A stretch of DNA of 50,368 nucleotides, taken from Phormidium ambiguum IAM M-71. Its GTDB lineage: Bacteria; Cyanobacteriota; Cyanobacteriia; Cyanobacteriales; Aerosakkonemataceae. The stretch lies in NCBI RefSeq assembly GCF_001904725.1, contig NZ_MRCE01000027.1:35056-85423 (forward strand), written 5' to 3'. The notes below the pieces were generated by a model, which saw nothing but the letters and a program-made list of their open reading frames with translations, did no database searches and was not told the DNA's origin. This document shows positions 1 to 8,413 of this stretch, piece after piece. How positions within the stretch are numbered: the stretch's first letter is position 1; each line of letters starts with the position of its first letter. A program made the position numbers and the translations under genes.

Positions 1-47
1 GCCTTCTGCCTTCTGCCTTCTGCCTTCTGCCTTCTACCTTCTACCCG
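1..47. repeat. Heptamer tandem repeat (GCCTTCT type)
   Basis: About six head-to-tail copies of GCCTTCT, with GCCTTCT decaying to ACCTTCT at the right edge, run from the window boundary. The same motif recurs at 7513-7572, 29814-29850, on the opposite strand at 36403-36440, and at 50281-50368. Short tandem heptamers like this are a known intergenic repeat class of cyanobacteria. The array continues beyond the window, so its true size is unknown. Confidence 0.9.
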
Positions 48-77
48 AAGTGTTAGAAAGCCTGAATTTTTCTAAAT

Positions 78-986
78 TTAAGAGGAATGCAGTTTGATTG
101 ACGAAATTGGGTGGGGATGAAGTTTCCCAGAGACGCTGTGTCGCATGGCTTCGACAAATTGACTTACCCGGATTGGATCGACAGCTTGCTCGCGTTTTCC
201 TTGACGTTTTAGGGAACTGGAAACAATTACGCCATCTGCTGCTTGCATTAAGGTAGAAATATTTTCCCAATTTGCACCACTACCGATAAATACGGGTGTG
301 TCGCTGGCAGCAGCTTTGGCTAACTCTAAGTCTTCCAAACTGGGAGGACTACCTGTTGCCCAACCAGATAAAATTACTGCGTCAGCTAAACCTCGTTCGA
401 TCGTATCTTGTACTGCTGTGGTGAGATTAGGCGAACCTAAAGGTCTGGCGTGTTTCACTAACACATCTGCCAAAATTTTGATATCGCTGCCTAACTCTCG
501 GCGATATCTTAATAATTGATGCGCTTGTCCTTCAATTAATCCTTGATCGGTAGCCATTACGCCTGTGAGGACGTTGACGCGGATAAATTGAGCTTTGACG
601 CAACTGGCGATCGCTAAAGCACTATGAGCATCATTCCGCAAAACGTTGATTCCCACTGGTAATGTCACCAAGTTCATCACTCGATCCACAACTAAAGTCA
701 TGGCGCTGACTACCGCTGGATCTACCTGAGTATTGGTAAAAGGCGCATCGAAGAAATTTTCCACCATAATCCCATCGACACCTCCAGATGCCAAGGCTGT
801 GGCTTCTTGTTCGGCGCGATCGATCACTGCTTTTAAATTGCCTCCCCAGCGGGGGGAAGTGGGTAGTGGCAAGAGATGAACTACTCCAATAATCGGATTT
901 GGTGTCCTAAAAATTTGCTTCAAGTCCACGTTATTTTTACTATTTTCGGACTCGTCAATGCGTCCTGGTAGTTGGTCACTAGTCAA
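78..986 (-). CDS. btpA: BtpA family protein (photosystem I biogenesis)
   Basis: BtpA is a thylakoid-associated TIM-barrel-like protein needed for stable accumulation of photosystem I reaction-centre proteins in Synechocystis. The frame shows the family's conserved start (PIIGVVHLLPLPTSPRWGG), the GVDGIMVENFFDAPF block and the C-terminal GSGANWENISTLMQAADGVIVSSSLK block, over almost the full family length. The first 19 residues (MTSDQLPGRIDESENSKNN) look like translated spacer repeat. Homologues usually begin at the point matching V20, whose codon is GTG, so the true start may be GTG at 929, giving 283 residues. Neither start has a clear ribosome binding site. Identity is firm from sequence; the role is taken from the family. 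Confidence 0.92.
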   Translation of the reverse strand: MTSDQLPGRIDESENSKNNVDLKQIFRTPNPIIGVVHLLPLPTSPRWGGNLKAVIDRAEQEATALASGGVDGIMVENFFDAPFTNTQVDPAVVSAMTLVVDRVMNLVTLPVGINVLRNDAHSALAIASCVKAQFIRVNVLTGVMATDQGLIEGQAHQLLRYRRELGSDIKILADVLVKHARPLGSPNLTTAVQDTIERGLADAVILSGWATGSPPSLEDLELAKAAASDTPVFIGSGANWENISTLMQAADGVIVSSSLKRQGKREQAVDPIRVSQFVEAMRHSVSGKLHPHPISSIKLHSS

Positions 987-1051
987 TAGGTTTTATAGTG
1001 ACTACTGACTGGTTAATTTCTTTAACCTATTTTATCAGGGTTCGGGTCTTG

Positions 1052-2167
1052 CTATTTTTTCAGGAACGGCTGAAAACGATCGATTTCTCCCAACCACTCG
1101 ATCGAACGAAGGCAACCTTCATTAAAAGTCACAATTGGTTCATATCCCAATAACCGCTCTGCCTTAGTAAAAGGCAACTTATATTGAGACTGTTGCAGAA
1201 TGGACATCATTTCTGTCACCTCTGGTTTTCCTTTTGGGATTACAGCTGGGGCAACTGAAACTGTTGTTGGCGCTGGTGCTGGCTGTTGTGGTTTGGATTT
1301 CGATCGCTTTAACTTTTGTTTGAAATCCTCTGGGATCATGGCTAAACTTTTTTGCACGAATACTGACTCTCGGATTGAACCGATCAATTCTTTTTTCCGG
1401 CTATGGGTGAACTGTGGAACTGGAGGTGATGGCAGCTGTGTAGGATCAACCCCAAAAGCTTCCGCAAAAGGACGGTAAAAATCAAACCAAGTCACTCGTT
1501 CTCGATCGCCCGCAAAAAAAGCTTCACCATCGGCATCTTTTGCCGTCATTGCCAGTCGCATGGCATGAATTAGGTTATCGACATAGACGCTATTACAGAT
1601 CCCTTTACCTTCATTAATCAAATAAGCTTTACCCTGAATCAGCTGATCGGCTAATTCTGTCACCCAGCGCGATCGCGGCCCAAACACAATCCCCGGTCGA
1701 AAGATCGCAACTTCAACCGATCCGGTTTGATGCAGATGTAATAGTTGGCGTTCAGCATCAATTTTAGCGATATGCGTGGGAAAACCCGGTTGATTTGTAA
1801 TTGGTGGAGTAGCTTCAGTTGTCCCTGGAGCCGGAGCCGAGGTATGGACAATCATCGAACTGAGATAAATAATTCGTCGCACGCCGACTTTCTCGGCAGC
1901 TTTATAAGTGGGGGTAATTGTACCTCTGATTAGCCCTGGTGTACCTAGAATAGACTGAATAATTACATCACATCCTTGAAAGGCAGATTCTAAGGATGAT
2001 TGGTCAAAAGAATTAGCAATCCGGCCATCTAATTTATACTGCGCTAGTTTTTCCAAACTACTCTGAGAGTGAACGATCGGGCGAACTTCTGTACTTCCTT
2101 CCCCATGAAGCATTTCCACTGCCCGTCTACCTACAAATCCACTGGCTCCCACTATTCCAATTCGCAT
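1052..2167 (-). CDS. NAD(P)-binding SDR-type (NAD-dependent epimerase/dehydratase) protein, atypical active site
   Basis: The N-terminus carries the extended-SDR Rossmann motif G7-x-x-G10-x-x-G13 (VGASGFVG), followed by the IIYLSSM strand with Ser103-Ser104 and the FRPGIVFGP loop typical of NAD-dependent epimerases and dehydratases. The catalytic YxxxK of active SDRs is not apparent. The nearest match is THIAK at 131-135, where Thr takes the Tyr position. A Pro/Ala/Lys-rich low-complexity stretch lies at roughly 292-320, before a conserved-looking C-terminal tail (PFTKAERLLGYEP). The substrate is unknown. It may be a binding or regulatory SDR, or an enzyme using another residue. The Gfo/Idh/MocA gene lies upstream on the same strand, 145 bp away, so the two may act in one sugar pathway, which is inference. 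Confidence 0.8.
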   Translation of the reverse strand: MRIGIVGASGFVGRRAVEMLHGEGSTEVRPIVHSQSSLEKLAQYKLDGRIANSFDQSSLESAFQGCDVIIQSILGTPGLIRGTITPTYKAAEKVGVRRIIYLSSMIVHTSAPAPGTTEATPPITNQPGFPTHIAKIDAERQLLHLHQTGSVEVAIFRPGIVFGPRSRWVTELADQLIQGKAYLINEGKGICNSVYVDNLIHAMRLAMTAKDADGEAFFAGDRERVTWFDFYRPFAEAFGVDPTQLPSPPVPQFTHSRKKELIGSIRESVFVQKSLAMIPEDFKQKLKRSKSKPQQPAPAPTTVSVAPAVIPKGKPEVTEMMSILQQSQYKLPFTKAERLLGYEPIVTFNEGCLRSIEWLGEIDRFQPFLKK

Positions 2168-2312
2168 AATTTTCCTATCACCGTGTAAATTAGAGTTTAA
2201 TTAGGGCTTACTTAGAACATCTAAAAATGTAGGGTCAATTTATAAATTCACCCTAGTAGATATCATCTTTATTCTCAACAGATTGCCTAAGTCCTGTTTA
2301 ATCAACATTAAT

Positions 2313-3413
2313 TTATGAGAATTCGATTACTGGGAGCGATGGCAGGCTCAGTGTTGAGTCCAACATTACTACTTGCCCCGTGTTTGCACTCTGATAGGCG
2401 GCATCGACGATTTTCATGTTGACTAACCCTTCTGCTCCTCCCGGACTTGGTGTGCAGTTGGTTTGAATGCACTCAAAAAAGTGTGCCATTTGCCGATCGT
2501 ACATCGATTGCGGATAGTGGTCTTTGCGGGGGAACTTAAATCCAGATTTTATTTCTACAACTTCTTTTCTCTTTAACTTGGAGCGGAGGCGTTTGGGTAA
2601 CAACTTTATAAAATTGTTTTCTGGACTCAGGTTAGGCAGCAACAATCGAGTGGGAAAAAGTTGACCAAAACCTCTGGTACCATAAAGTTGGGTACTGGCT
2701 TGCGGGCCGTCGCTATATGGTTGTCGCCAGCCGGATTCAACGTATGAAGTTGTACCGTTATCCCAATTAACGATAATGATTCCGGTATCATCTACGTCTG
2801 ATTCTTGATAATAGTTACCCATGCGAGCAAATACACTCACGGCTTGGGGATCGCCAAGTAAGAAGCGTGCGGTGTCGATCGCATGAATACCGATATCTGC
2901 GATCGCGCCGCCTCCAGAAAGTGCTTTCTGGGTAAACCAACCCCCAGGTCCCCAGTGAGTATGTATGCCATAACCTTTGGTACGGATGATTCTGCCCAAT
3001 TTATTCCGGCGATTTTTCAGCCATTGTGCTTCTTCGTCGAAGCGCCAACAGTGTCCCACCATTAACACTGTGTTAGCTCTTAAGCTAGCTTCCAATACTT
3101 GCTCGGCTTCGATCGCGTTTAACGCCATCGGCTTTTCTACTAATACGGGTATTCCAGCGTTAAGTGCGGCGATCGCTTGTGGGGCGTGCAGGAAGTTTGG
3201 CGTACCAATAATCAAGGCATCGAATTTCGCCCTCGCTAGTGCTTCTTCTACAGAAGTATATTGATTGGCGATCGAGAATTTTTCAGCAAATTTACCCGCT
3301 TGTTCAGGAAACTTTTCAATTACCGCTACTACCTGTCCGCCCTGTGCTTGAACCGCTCTTGCGTGAACCTCAGCAATGTGTCCCGCTCCAGCAATTGCTA
3401 CTTTAAATGTCAT
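2313..3413 (-). CDS. Gfo/Idh/MocA family oxidoreductase
   Basis: This is a 366-residue NAD(P)-dependent sugar or inositol dehydrogenase-like protein. The N-terminal Rossmann fold has GAGHIAEVHA (9-18). The family EKP motif is at 93-95 (VEKPMALNA), and the C-terminal domain has GGGAIADIGIHAID (167-180), with Asp173, His177 and Asp180 in the usual positions of the active-site helix. It ends LPVIEFS. Members oxidise or reduce sugars, inositols or biliverdin; the substrate cannot be read here. The ATG at 3411-3413 is the natural start because the glycine motif begins only nine residues later. Gene neighbourhood gives no pathway beyond the SDR gene downstream. Confidence 0.92.
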   Translation of the reverse strand: MTFKVAIAGAGHIAEVHARAVQAQGGQVVAVIEKFPEQAGKFAEKFSIANQYTSVEEALARAKFDALIIGTPNFLHAPQAIAALNAGIPVLVEKPMALNAIEAEQVLEASLRANTVLMVGHCWRFDEEAQWLKNRRNKLGRIIRTKGYGIHTHWGPGGWFTQKALSGGGAIADIGIHAIDTARFLLGDPQAVSVFARMGNYYQESDVDDTGIIIVNWDNGTTSYVESGWRQPYSDGPQASTQLYGTRGFGQLFPTRLLLPNLSPENNFIKLLPKRLRSKLKRKEVVEIKSGFKFPRKDHYPQSMYDRQMAHFFECIQTNCTPSPGGAEGLVNMKIVDAAYQSANTGQVVMLDSTLSLPSLPVIEFS

Positions 3414-4255
3414 GGTCTGTCCTCAAGTCTAAAATTACTAAATCCAGTACTCCATTTTTCACGGAGATTCCAGCATCCGTTTTCTTTCTCTGCTAGCTTC
3501 TCTGGCTTAATTCATCGAAGCTTCAAACGTGAAGATGCTAACCCCAGACAAACAAATCTTTAAATAACTATAAGGTAATGTATCGATTATGTTTTAGCAT
3601 AGGATGACGAATCAATGAAAGTATGACTCTAAGATCTTTACAAAACCTTTAAATGTACAACTAAATAATCAATATTCTTAAATATATTTTCTGCTGAAAT
3701 ACCAGGTGAAAGCTGTTTTCTTTAGAAAAAATTTAGGCTTTATAGTTTAGCTAAGGTCAAGAAATCAAGTTTTTAGATTTAACAATATCTAAGTAGCTAA
3801 ATGAATAATGAAATCATCAATATTCTTAAAAATAAGCTGATGAACTCAGTTAATAATCATTGTGAATAGATTGATTTATTTAACTTCTAATTAGGGCATA
3901 ATGCAGAATTTCTCTCAATAGCACTGAAAATGGCCATTCAGGAAAATTTACCTAACTTAAAATCCTCTGTTGTGGGTTTGGTTGATATAAGGTTACAAAT
4001 TCTCTGGATTTTCAGAAAAACTCAAAATAAATTCATAAAATATTTTTGACGGTTTTTGAGTATTTGTCGATTAAAATGAACAAAAATAGATATTTTATAG
4101 GATTTGTTTGAAGTTAACTCATGTTTAAGCGGAAATACTAATGTTATAGGCTGTTTACGGCGTTTTAAATTAAACTTTACGAAAATCACACAAAAAAATT
4201 TTGTTTAGATATGTTGAGAATGTTAATTTTGCGCTACGATTCTAGTACTGACCTA
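3414..4255. other. Long AT-rich intergenic region
   Basis: About 840 bp without a supportable gene lie between the start of the minus-strand oxidoreductase and the leader of rimO. It is strongly AT-rich with many short runs of A and T. I found no tRNA, no heptamer array and no convincing long inverted repeat. Promoters for both flanking divergent genes must lie here or in the adjoining leader, but no clear -35/-10 pair stood out. Confidence 0.6.
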
Positions 4256-4481
4256 GATGCGATCGCGCAGGATGCAAGCTAACCCATAAAGTATGCTTAG
4301 CGCCTGTGGGCTGAACCAAGTTACAGATTTTTAAGTAACTTGTGTAAAGGAACGACCTATCGCTCCGTTGTCGATCGCATCCAAAGCATGAAGACCCAGC
4401 TTAAAAAACTGAAGTCTGAGTGCTGCTTGCGACTAACGACCGATTAGAACGAACCTTCTCAATTTGTTAATGCCTCACACA
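4256..4481 (+). promoter_or_regulatory. Structured leader of the rimO-crhR operon
   Basis: Base composition rises sharply relative to the preceding AT-rich region. GATGCGATCG (4256-4265) and CGATCGCATC (4372-4381) form a perfect 10-bp inverted repeat. A small GTTAC/GTAAC hairpin (4319-4337) lies inside it, and AGAC...GTCT pairing is possible around 4390-4416. The element ends directly before the rimO start, so it reads as a long 5' leader or a small RNA. In Synechocystis the rimO-crhR transcript is processed and controlled by CrhR itself, so a structured leader is plausible. Part of the repeat is the self-complementary HIP1 core, which weakens the argument. Confidence 0.4.
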
Positions 4482-5819
4482 ATGGGCCAACAGCCAACGA
4501 TTGCAATTACTCATCTAGGATGTGAAAAAAACCGCATCGACTCTGAGCACATACTGGGACTGCTAGTACAAGCAGGATACCAAGTAGACAACAACGAAGA
4601 ATTAGCAGACTACGTGATTGTTAATACGTGCAGCTTTATTCAAGCAGCACGGGAAGAATCCGTGCGTACCATCGCTGAATTGGTGGAGACTGGCAAAAAG
4701 GTAGTAATCACCGGGTGCATGGCGCAACACTTCCAAAACGAGCTACTAGATGGTTTCCAGAAACAGGAAAACCAGACAGGGGAAGCAGTAGCCGTTGTCG
4801 GTACTGGTGATTATCACAAGATTGTCAATGTAATTCAGCAAGTACAGCAAGGAGAAAAAGTTTCCGAAATTTCCCAAGCGCCGACTTTCATAGCAGATGA
4901 AAACATTCCCCGATACCGCACGACACCAGAAGCAGTAGCTTATTTAAGAGTAGCCGAAGGGTGTGATTATCGCTGCGCGTTTTGTATTATTCCTCATTTA
5001 AGAGGAGATCAGCGATCGCGTACAATAGAATCGATCGTCGCCGAAGCCAAGCGACTAGTTACGGAAGGCGTAAAAGAAATAATCCTGATTTCCCAAATTA
5101 CGACTAACTACGGATTAGATATTTACGGAAAACCAAAGCTAGCAGAACTACTGCGAGCCTTGGGAGAAGTAGAAGTACCTTGGATTCGCGTACATTACGC
5201 CTATCCCACAGGATTAACTCCAGAGGTAATTAAAGCTTTTCAGGAAACGCCAAACGTCTTACCATATCTAGACCTTCCCTTACAACATTCCCATCCTGAA
5301 GTACTCAAAGCCATGAATCGTCCTTGGCAAGGACGAGTAAATGACACAATCATTGATAAAATTAAAGAGGCGCTGCCACAGGCCATTTTACGGACAACCT
5401 TTATCGTTGGGTTTCCTGGAGAAACAGAGGAGCATTTCCAGCACCTAATACAATTTGTTCAGCGCCACGAGTTCGATCATGTAGGTGTATTCACCTTCTC
5501 TCCAGAAGAAGGAACCCCAGCATACAGTTTGCCGAATCAATTACCCCAATCTGTAATGAATGAGCGTCGGGACATCTTGATGCGAGTTCAACAACCTATT
5601 TCCCTGAAAAAGAATCAACAATCAATCGGGAAAGTAGTAGATGTTCTAATTGAGCAGGAAAACCCCAGCACTGGGGAGTTAATCGGTCGCTCAGCCAGGT
5701 TTTCGCCAGAAGTCGATGGACTAGTCTACGTCACGGGTAATGCCGCACTGGGTTCAATTGTCCCAGTAAAAATCACCGACGCAGACGTATACGACCTCTA
5801 CGGTTACACAACTAGCTAA
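4482..5819 (+). CDS. rimO: Ribosomal protein uS12 (S12) methylthiotransferase RimO
   Basis: RimO is a radical-SAM methylthiotransferase that adds a methylthio group to an aspartate of ribosomal protein S12. Counting from the ATG at 4482, the N-terminal cluster cysteines are C14, C50 and C79 and the radical-SAM CxxxCxxC is C161-C165-C168 ([10 protein letters not shown]). The FVGFPGE motif and a C-terminal TRAM domain follow. Upstream in-frame TTG (4464) and ATG (4470) codons exist, but 4482 gives the [14 protein letters not shown] start usual for cyanobacterial RimO. No strong ribosome binding site is visible. It precedes crhR by 111 bp, the order known from Synechocystis. Family assignment is firm; it is separated from MiaB by the CEKNRID and HLRGDQRSR signatures. 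Confidence 0.95.
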   Translation: MGQQPTIAITHLGCEKNRIDSEHILGLLVQAGYQVDNNEELADYVIVNTCSFIQAAREESVRTIAELVETGKKVVITGCMAQHFQNELLDGFQKQENQTGEAVAVVGTGDYHKIVNVIQQVQQGEKVSEISQAPTFIADENIPRYRTTPEAVAYLRVAEGCDYRCAFCIIPHLRGDQRSRTIESIVAEAKRLVTEGVKEIILISQITTNYGLDIYGKPKLAELLRALGEVEVPWIRVHYAYPTGLTPEVIKAFQETPNVLPYLDLPLQHSHPEVLKAMNRPWQGRVNDTIIDKIKEALPQAILRTTFIVGFPGETEEHFQHLIQFVQRHEFDHVGVFTFSPEEGTPAYSLPNQLPQSVMNERRDILMRVQQPISLKKNQQSIGKVVDVLIEQENPSTGELIGRSARFSPEVDGLVYVTGNAALGSIVPVKITDADVYDLYGYTTS

Positions 5820-5829
5820 TAGCTATTAG

Positions 5830-5870
5830 CTAATGGCTAACAATCAGGACTAGTGGTAACTAGCCATTAG
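5830..5870. repeat. Inverted repeat in the rimO-crhR spacer
   Basis: CTAATGGCTA (5830-5839) and TAGCCATTAG (5861-5870) are perfect 10-bp complements around a 21-nt loop, with further CTAATAGCTATTAG palindromy beginning at the rimO stop codon. The hairpin has no T-run, so it is more likely an mRNA processing or stability element, or a dispersed repeat, than a terminator. Confidence 0.6.
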
Positions 5871-5930
5871 TTCTTAGTGAAAAAAAACACCTATCAACTA
5901 ACAACTTATCAAACCTAAAAAAGCAAATTC

Positions 5931-7373
5931 ATGACTATAACTTTCAAAAACTTAGGTCTTTCAGAAGCTCGCATTCAACAATTAGAAAAAATCGGTCTGA
6001 CTACGCCAACTACGATTCAAACTCAAGCGATTCCACATTTGTTATCTGGGCGGGATGTGGTAGGACAATCACAAACTGGAACAGGTAAAACTGCTGCTTT
6101 TTCTTTACCAATTTTGGAAAGAATTGACCTGAATCAAAAAGCAGTTCAAGCATTAATTCTCACTCCTACCCGCGAATTGGCATTGCAAGTGGGAAATGCG
6201 ATTAAAGAATTCAGCGGTGCTAGCAGTGATATGCCTTCTAAGGAAGCGCGGAATTTATGGGTATTGCCAGTATACGGTGGTCAAGCAATTGAACGGCAAA
6301 TCCGTCGCTTGCAACAAGGTGTGCAAATTGTGGTGGGAACACCTGGACGGGTAATTGATTTGTTGGAACGCGGAGATTTGAAACTCGACCAAGTTAGCTG
6401 GTTAGTATTAGATGAAGCTGACGAAATGTTGAGCATGGGCTTTATTGATGATGTGGAAAAAATCCTCAAGAAAGTACCAGCGGAACGGCAAACAGCGTTC
6501 TTCTCTGCTACCATGCCACCCATGATTCGGGAGTTGATCACTAAGTTTTTGCGATCGCCAATCACTGTTACCGTAGAACAACCAAAAGCTGCACCGAAGC
6601 AAATCAACCAAGTTGCTTACATGGTACCCCCAGGATGGACGAAAGCTAAGGCACTCCTACCAATTTTGGAAATGGAAGATCCTGAATCTGCTTTAATCTT
6701 TGTCCGTACTCGGAAAGCTGCGGCGGAACTGACTAACCAACTACAAGCGGCTGGTCATAGTGTAGATGAATATCATGGCGACCTCAACCAACAAGCACGG
6801 GAACGGCTGTTATTCCGCTTCCGTCAACGTCAAGTTCGCTGGGTAGTTGCAACTGATATTGCTGCACGCGGTTTAGATGTGGATCATCTCAGCCATGTGA
6901 TTAACTACGATTTACCCGATAGTGTGGAAAGCTACGTTCACCGCATTGGTCGGACAGGTCGTGCAGGTCGGGAAGGAACGGCAATTTCTTTGATTCAATC
7001 TTTGGATAGACGGAAACTGCGGTTAATTGAACGGCACGTTAGACAAAGTTTGAAGATTACTTCTATTCCTACCCGTTCTCAAATTGAATCACGCCATTTG
7101 GAAAAATTGCAAGACCGCGTGCGGGAAGCTTTGGCGGGTGAACGGATGGCTTCTTTCTTACCCATTGTGGCGAAACTCGGTGAAGAGTATGAGGTACATA
7201 CGATCGCAGCTGCGGCGCTACAAATGGCTTACGATCAAACTCGTCCAGCTTGGATGCGGTCAGAAAATTACAGCGCTGAAGATGAAGCTGCTATTAATGG
7301 TAAGCCCAAACCAGTTCTCAAGCGGAGCAAACCTTCTGCACCTGCAAAGGTAGAAATTGAAAGCAAGAAATAA
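5931..7373 (+). CDS. crhR: DEAD-box RNA helicase CrhR/CrhB-like
   Basis: This is an ATP-dependent RNA helicase of the cyanobacterial CrhR type, which in Synechocystis rearranges RNA secondary structure under cold and redox control. Motifs in order: Q-motif region PTTIQTQAIP (26-35), motif I SQTGTGKT (47-54), PTRELA, GG, TPGR, DEAD (161-164), SAT (192-194), ARGLD and HRIGRTGRAGREG. A C-terminal extension of about 100 residues ends in a Lys/Pro-rich tail (KPKPVLKRSKPSAPAKVE). At 480 residues it is close to Synechocystis CrhR. It follows rimO in the same direction, which supports CrhR rather than CrhC. A strong hairpin terminator follows the gene. Confidence 0.9.
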   Translation: MTITFKNLGLSEARIQQLEKIGLTTPTTIQTQAIPHLLSGRDVVGQSQTGTGKTAAFSLPILERIDLNQKAVQALILTPTRELALQVGNAIKEFSGASSDMPSKEARNLWVLPVYGGQAIERQIRRLQQGVQIVVGTPGRVIDLLERGDLKLDQVSWLVLDEADEMLSMGFIDDVEKILKKVPAERQTAFFSATMPPMIRELITKFLRSPITVTVEQPKAAPKQINQVAYMVPPGWTKAKALLPILEMEDPESALIFVRTRKAAAELTNQLQAAGHSVDEYHGDLNQQARERLLFRFRQRQVRWVVATDIAARGLDVDHLSHVINYDLPDSVESYVHRIGRTGRAGREGTAISLIQSLDRRKLRLIERHVRQSLKITSIPTRSQIESRHLEKLQDRVREALAGERMASFLPIVAKLGEEYEVHTIAAAALQMAYDQTRPAWMRSENYSAEDEAAINGKPKPVLKRSKPSAPAKVEIESKK

Positions 7374-7402
7374 TTAGCTTGCTCTGTTTGAAATGAAATT
7401 AT

Positions 7403-7455
7403 CCCCAGGCTGAAGTCTGGGGTAACAAGAAAAGCCTGCGAAAGCAGGTTTTTTT
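7403..7455 (+). terminator. Tandem hairpins and intrinsic terminator after crhR
   Basis: The first hairpin pairs CCCCAG (7403-7408) with CTGGGG (7417-7422). The second pairs AAAGCCTGC (7431-7439) with GCAGGTTT around a GAAA tetraloop and runs into seven T residues (7449-7455). The second is a textbook intrinsic terminator for the rimO-crhR transcript. Confidence 0.88.
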
Positions 7456-7512
7456 GTGCTAGGACAGTACAGGGAGTAAAAACAAGGAGTGTCCTTTATT
7501 CCTCAATTTTGT

Positions 7513-7572
7513 TGCCTTCTGCTTTCCGCCTTTCTTACCTTCTGCCTTCTAGCTTCTGCTTTCTGCCTTCGG
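7513..7572. repeat. Degenerate GCCTTCT heptamer array overlapping a CDS end
   Basis: Imperfect copies of TGCCTTC/GCTTTCC/TACCTTC/GCTTCTGC extend from the spacer into the 3' end of the minus-strand hypothetical gene at 7535-7867. Its stop codon is formed by a variant unit, CTTCTAGCTTCT. Confidence 0.8.
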
Positions 7573-7867
7573 CGATAAATTGTTTCATTGATTGACGACG
7601 ATTAATCATAAATTTATGCCAGAAACCGGGATAATTATCGTCCATTGTTTTGGTGATTGACCAAATTTCCAGACCAATCAAATTGTGTAGATAGCGATCG
7701 CTTTTCTGTAATTCTTCAATGTGTTGAGTAATATTTACCAACGTTTGCGTCTCAGGAACCACTTGGTTCTTTGGTTCAGGAGGTTGACTAAGCGTTAACT
7801 CTAGCATATTGAGGAACTCTCTATTAGTTTTAAATAAATCTATACTGGAAAACTGTGGCAGAATCAT
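7535..7867 (-). CDS. Hypothetical protein with repeat-encoded C-terminus
   Basis: This frame encodes 110 residues that I do not assign to a family. The protein is soluble-looking, with an acidic and helical central part (TQHIEELQKSDRYLHNLI) and an aromatic block WSITKTMDDNYPGFWHKF. The last residues (EGRKQKLEGRR) are translated heptamer repeat, so the ancestral C-terminus probably ended near MKQFIAE. Start at ATG 7865-7867. It converges with crhR and lies next to a strong terminator. The body has normal protein-like composition, which argues for a real gene, but nothing in the context points to a function. Confidence 0.6.
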   Translation of the reverse strand: MILPQFSSIDLFKTNREFLNMLELTLSQPPEPKNQVVPETQTLVNITQHIEELQKSDRYLHNLIGLEIWSITKTMDDNYPGFWHKFMINRRQSMKQFIAEGRKQKLEGRR

Positions 7868-8413
7868 CCTCTAGAATGACTAGTACTGTTTTATCTGACG
7901 GTTTATCTAATTTTTAGCATTAATTCTATGTATTTTGCCTGATGAGAAGCAAACTTCACGATCAATTAATCAAAATGGGTGAATTTTAAATACTCTTGCT
8001 TTAGATCCAGTTTCTGCATCAGAGTGTTTTATATAATACAAAATAAAGGAGTTTAGCTGACTTTATAAAGATTTATAAATTTACGGACAAAGAGATATTA
8101 GTACATATCACTTATACTTAAGCGAATTAATACATAAAGTTAAAATTTACTGCTATAACCAGTATATTCAGATGTCATTCGGCTAGGAACCATGAAAAAA
8201 AAATTACAACAACTGTTAACAACAGCCAAGTGGGAATATGGAATAAATCCAAGAAGTTTAAAGGAATGAAGATTAAAACTTGTGTAAAAAAAGCAGCAAC
8301 AATCATTAAGGTTATCAGTAATATGGCAACGGGCATAGCATTTACCTCTTTAATTAAGACAAGTTCAATTATAACAAGGCCATCACTTTATTCTGTAATT
8401 CTGATAGTTACTT
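7868..8413. other. AT-rich intergenic region
   Basis: No supportable gene lies in this 546-bp stretch. It holds a TATAAT hexamer at 8032-8037, which could be a -10 box for the downstream signalling gene although no good -35 is seen, and an AGGAG at about 8046. A 25-codon frame starts at 8192 (MKKKLQQLLTTAKWEYG) and a 66-codon frame at 8230-8430 overlaps the next gene; neither has convincing coding character. Confidence 0.5.
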
